A stretch of 64,000 bases of DNA from Scenedesmus sp. ARA3 (taxonomy: Eukaryota > Chlorophyta > Chlorophyceae > Sphaeropleales > Scenedesmaceae). Positions 62,241 through 64,000 of this stretch are shown piece by piece (position 1 is the first letter of the stretch; every line of letters begins with the position of its first letter). The translations under genes were made by a program, and so were the position numbers. The stretch is taken from contig RWJK01001662.1 of assembly GCA_004335835.1 (NCBI GenBank), forward strand, positions 22,129 through 86,128, written 5' to 3'. The notes under the pieces were generated by a model. That model was not told where the DNA came from, searched no databases, and was given only the letters and a program-made list of their open reading frames with translations.

Positions 62241-64000
62241 GAGGCAGCAGTCCTGTTGCGCAGGTGGAGAGCCATGCTACTGTGGAGGGTGTTGCAAGGC
62301 TGCTGCGGCAGGCGCTGCAGCTGACTCAGATGGTGTCAGGGCCCAAAGCCAAGCTGGGTCCAGCAGAGCTTGACATAGCGGCACAGGTAGGGTGGCATGT
62401 GTGAGCAGCTGCAGCGGCGGGTGCTGCAGGATCAAGATGTGCATCAGCATGAGGGTCGCACGAGCAGCCACAACACACAGACTGCAGCTCTTCCTGCATG
62501 CAGCTACTTCGGTTCCTTTCCTGCAAGCATCTACTTTGGTTTCTTTCCTGCAAGCATCTACTGCGGTTCCTTTCCTGCAAGCATCTACTTCAGTTTCTTT
62601 CCTGCAAGCATCTACTTCGGTTTATTTCCTGCAAGCATCTATTTCGGTTCCTTTCCTGCAGGCATCTACTTCGGTTTCTTTCCTGCAAGCATCTATTTTG
62701 GTTCCTTTCCTGCAAGCATCTACTGCGGCTCCTTTCCTGCAGCTGCAAGCATGAGCCAACAGTTGCTGACCCAGCCGCATCCTTCCATTTGTCCTTTCGT
62801 GCAGGTGTGCAAGCAGCCCATTGCCGCGCTGGGCCTGCTGCAGCACTCTCAGGCCATGCTCAGTGATGCCAATGCGTATGGTGATGACAAGCTGGCGCCC
62901 TTCCTGCCCAACCACCTGTCGCTGCTGCACAGGGTGGCCTGCGAGCAGCCCAGCCTCATCGCACAGGTAGGTGCAGTGGCCGGTGTGTGCTGTTGCAGCT
63001 TCAGAACTGCAGCGACCTGGCTGAGTTTTTCCTGCCGTGTGTGCGACTGCTGCGCGCTGCCTGCATCATGCGGCTTGCTTCCGCAGCCCGCCGTACATGG
63101 TACCACTGTTATTAACATTGTCGCTGACACTCCGCTGCTGTGTATGGTGTGCCACTGCTGCAGGTGCTGGGCGTGCTGCGAGCCGTGCTGGGTGCACTGG
63201 GCCACAACCGGCCCGAGCTGTCCCGCAAGGTGCTGGGCTTCCTGGTCAGCCTGCTTGTGAGCGGCGCGGCAGACGCAGCCATGGACATGGCGCAGGACTG
63301 GGCGGCAACAGCCGACCCCTCGCTAATACGCCACTTCATACAGCTGGTGAGAGCTGTGGCGGTGATTTATGCCTGCAGCTGCTGCTGTTGCTGCTGCTGT
63401 TATGCAGCTGTATCTGAGTGGATCATGCAGCTCTGCTTACATTGTGTGCCACACAGCACAGCCCCCACACTGGCTGCCACAGCCTCTCACGCTGCTGCTG
63501 CAACATATTTCCCTCCTTACCGCAGGAGCTGGAGATTGTGGAGCCGCCCTACTCTGCCAGCTTTGCGCATGCCGCGCGTGATGCAGCAACATTTCCCTTC
63601 AGCAAACAGATGCTCATGCTGCTGCCCCGCCGCCGCTGCTGCTGCAACTCCTCCACTCTAATGCACAGGTGCTTGAGAGTGTGAAGCCGCCCCACCCAGC
63701 TTCCTTTGCGCGCCCTATGCTGCGCGCGATGCAGCACAGCCCCCATGCTAGAAACCATATACTCAAGCTGCTGCTTCTGCCACCCCTTGCAGGTGCTGGA
63801 GAGCGTGGAGCAGCCCTACTCCGCCTTTACCGCTCCCGCCATGCTGCGCATATTTCAGTGCATTGCCCATGCAGTCAACCATATACTCATGCTGCTGCCT
63901 CTGCTGCTGCTGCTGCCCCTTGTAGGTGCTTGAGAGTGTGGAGCCGCCCTACTCTGCCAGCTTTGCGCGCTCCATGCTGCGCGTGATGCAGCACAGCCTG
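61345..64000 (+). CDS. Second, 5'-truncated NELF-C/D copy, continues past the window
   Basis: Exons equivalent to NELF-C/D exons 6 onward: 61345-61560 (216 bases, as in copy 1), an uncertain one from 61653, 62061-62386, 62805-62966, 63164-63346, and the last exon from 63926 to the window edge. Exon lengths match copy 1 except the Q-rich one. Differences are mostly synonymous, with the reading frames kept (for example SGAADAAMDMAQDW against SGAADAAMGMAQDW). The first five exons of the gene are absent from the 1.1 kb upstream, and the upstream neighbour is the LRR-hydrolase gene, so the copy is truncated at its 5' end. It may be an unexpressed duplicate, may have gained a new start, or the order may reflect mis-assembly. 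Confidence 0.75.
62489..62752. repeat. 27-bp minisatellite in a truncated NELF-C/D intron
   Basis: About nine units of TTTCCTGCAAGCATCTACTTCGGTTCC with C/T and T/A variants. Copy 1 has essentially one unit at the same place (about 51467-51500). Each unit carries a pyrimidine run followed by CTGCAAG or CTGCAGG, an acceptor-like sequence. Confidence 0.9.
63500..63925 (+). repeat. Copies of the last-exon start in the second NELF-C/D gene
   Basis: Before the exon at 63926, starts of the same exon occur at about 63526-63570 (GAGCTGGAGATTGTGGAGCCG), 63670-63725 and 63794-63850. Each follows a CAG acceptor and diverges after 40-60 bases. Confidence 0.85.

Noticed and set aside
62489..62752. CRISPR-like regular array
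   Set aside because: The 27-bp units are directly adjacent without spacers, in a eukaryotic intron; it is a minisatellite.
62397..63260. Long plus-strand frame beginning in the 27-bp repeat and running into NELF exon 9
   Set aside because: The 27-bp unit is a multiple of three and has no stop, so the frame is open by chance. The exon has its own acceptor at 62804, and the homologous intron in copy 1 is not open.
1..64000. Prokaryotic operon, phage or insertion-sequence content
   Set aside because: Split genes, spliceosomal borders and plastid signals throughout; no transposase or inverted-repeat ends seen.

Overview
The window is nuclear DNA of a eukaryote, most likely a green alga (Chlorophyta, probably Chlorophyceae; the order is a guess). 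The reasons are spliceosomal GT-AG introns in nearly every gene, a thylakoid-lumen PsbP-family gene with a plastid plus twin-arginine signal, a Rubisco-LSMT/SETD3-type SET gene, a reiterated TGTAA motif downstream of one gene, fairly high GC, and dense (CAG)n/(CTG)n tracts in exons and introns. I rebuilt exons by hand from splice sites, reading-phase continuity and family motifs. There is no transcript support, and starts and a few junctions are uncertain.

Layout from left to right. 1-6298 (+): 3' part of a Raf-like (TKL) protein kinase with a Q-rich region before the kinase domain. 8360-11983 (+): PsbP-domain thylakoid lumen protein, 8 exons. 13171-17245 (-): a gene whose segments match, in order, the animal meiosis protein M1AP as I recall it. 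19309-20827 (+): poorly resolved exons of an unidentified gene. 21522-26208 (-): SET-domain protein lysine/histidine methyltransferase of the Rubisco-LSMT/SETD3 type, 7 exons. 26568-28374 (+): predicted plastid single-pass membrane protein of unknown role, divergent from the SET gene. 29829-30125 (-): SERF/4F5 small protein. 30961-35001 (+): farnesyl diphosphate synthase, 9 exons, every intron phase 0. 36953-39941 and 41913-44811 (+): tandem pair of secreted class-3-type lipases. 47364-53765 (+): NELF-C/D (TH1), a subunit of the Pol II pausing factor NELF. 54800-60243 (+): leucine-rich-repeat plus DUF900 alpha/beta-hydrolase fusion with an in-frame stop. 61345-64000 (+): 5'-truncated second copy of the NELF-C/D gene, running off the window.

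The strongest unexplained pattern is structural. Introns and 3' flanks of most genes carry one to six decayed copies of the neighbouring exon's edge, about 30-100 bases, with the adjoining splice site or stop region still attached. Copies before an exon carry its acceptor and 5' end; copies after it carry its 3' end and donor. In the NELF-C/D gene one such array is a five-unit tandem repeat of period about 244 bp and contains the only assembly gap. Many introns also end in a pure (CTG)n run that becomes the CAG acceptor.

The genes do not form a pathway. They are independently transcribed units; the two local relationships are the lipase duplication and the split NELF-C/D duplication around the LRR-hydrolase gene.
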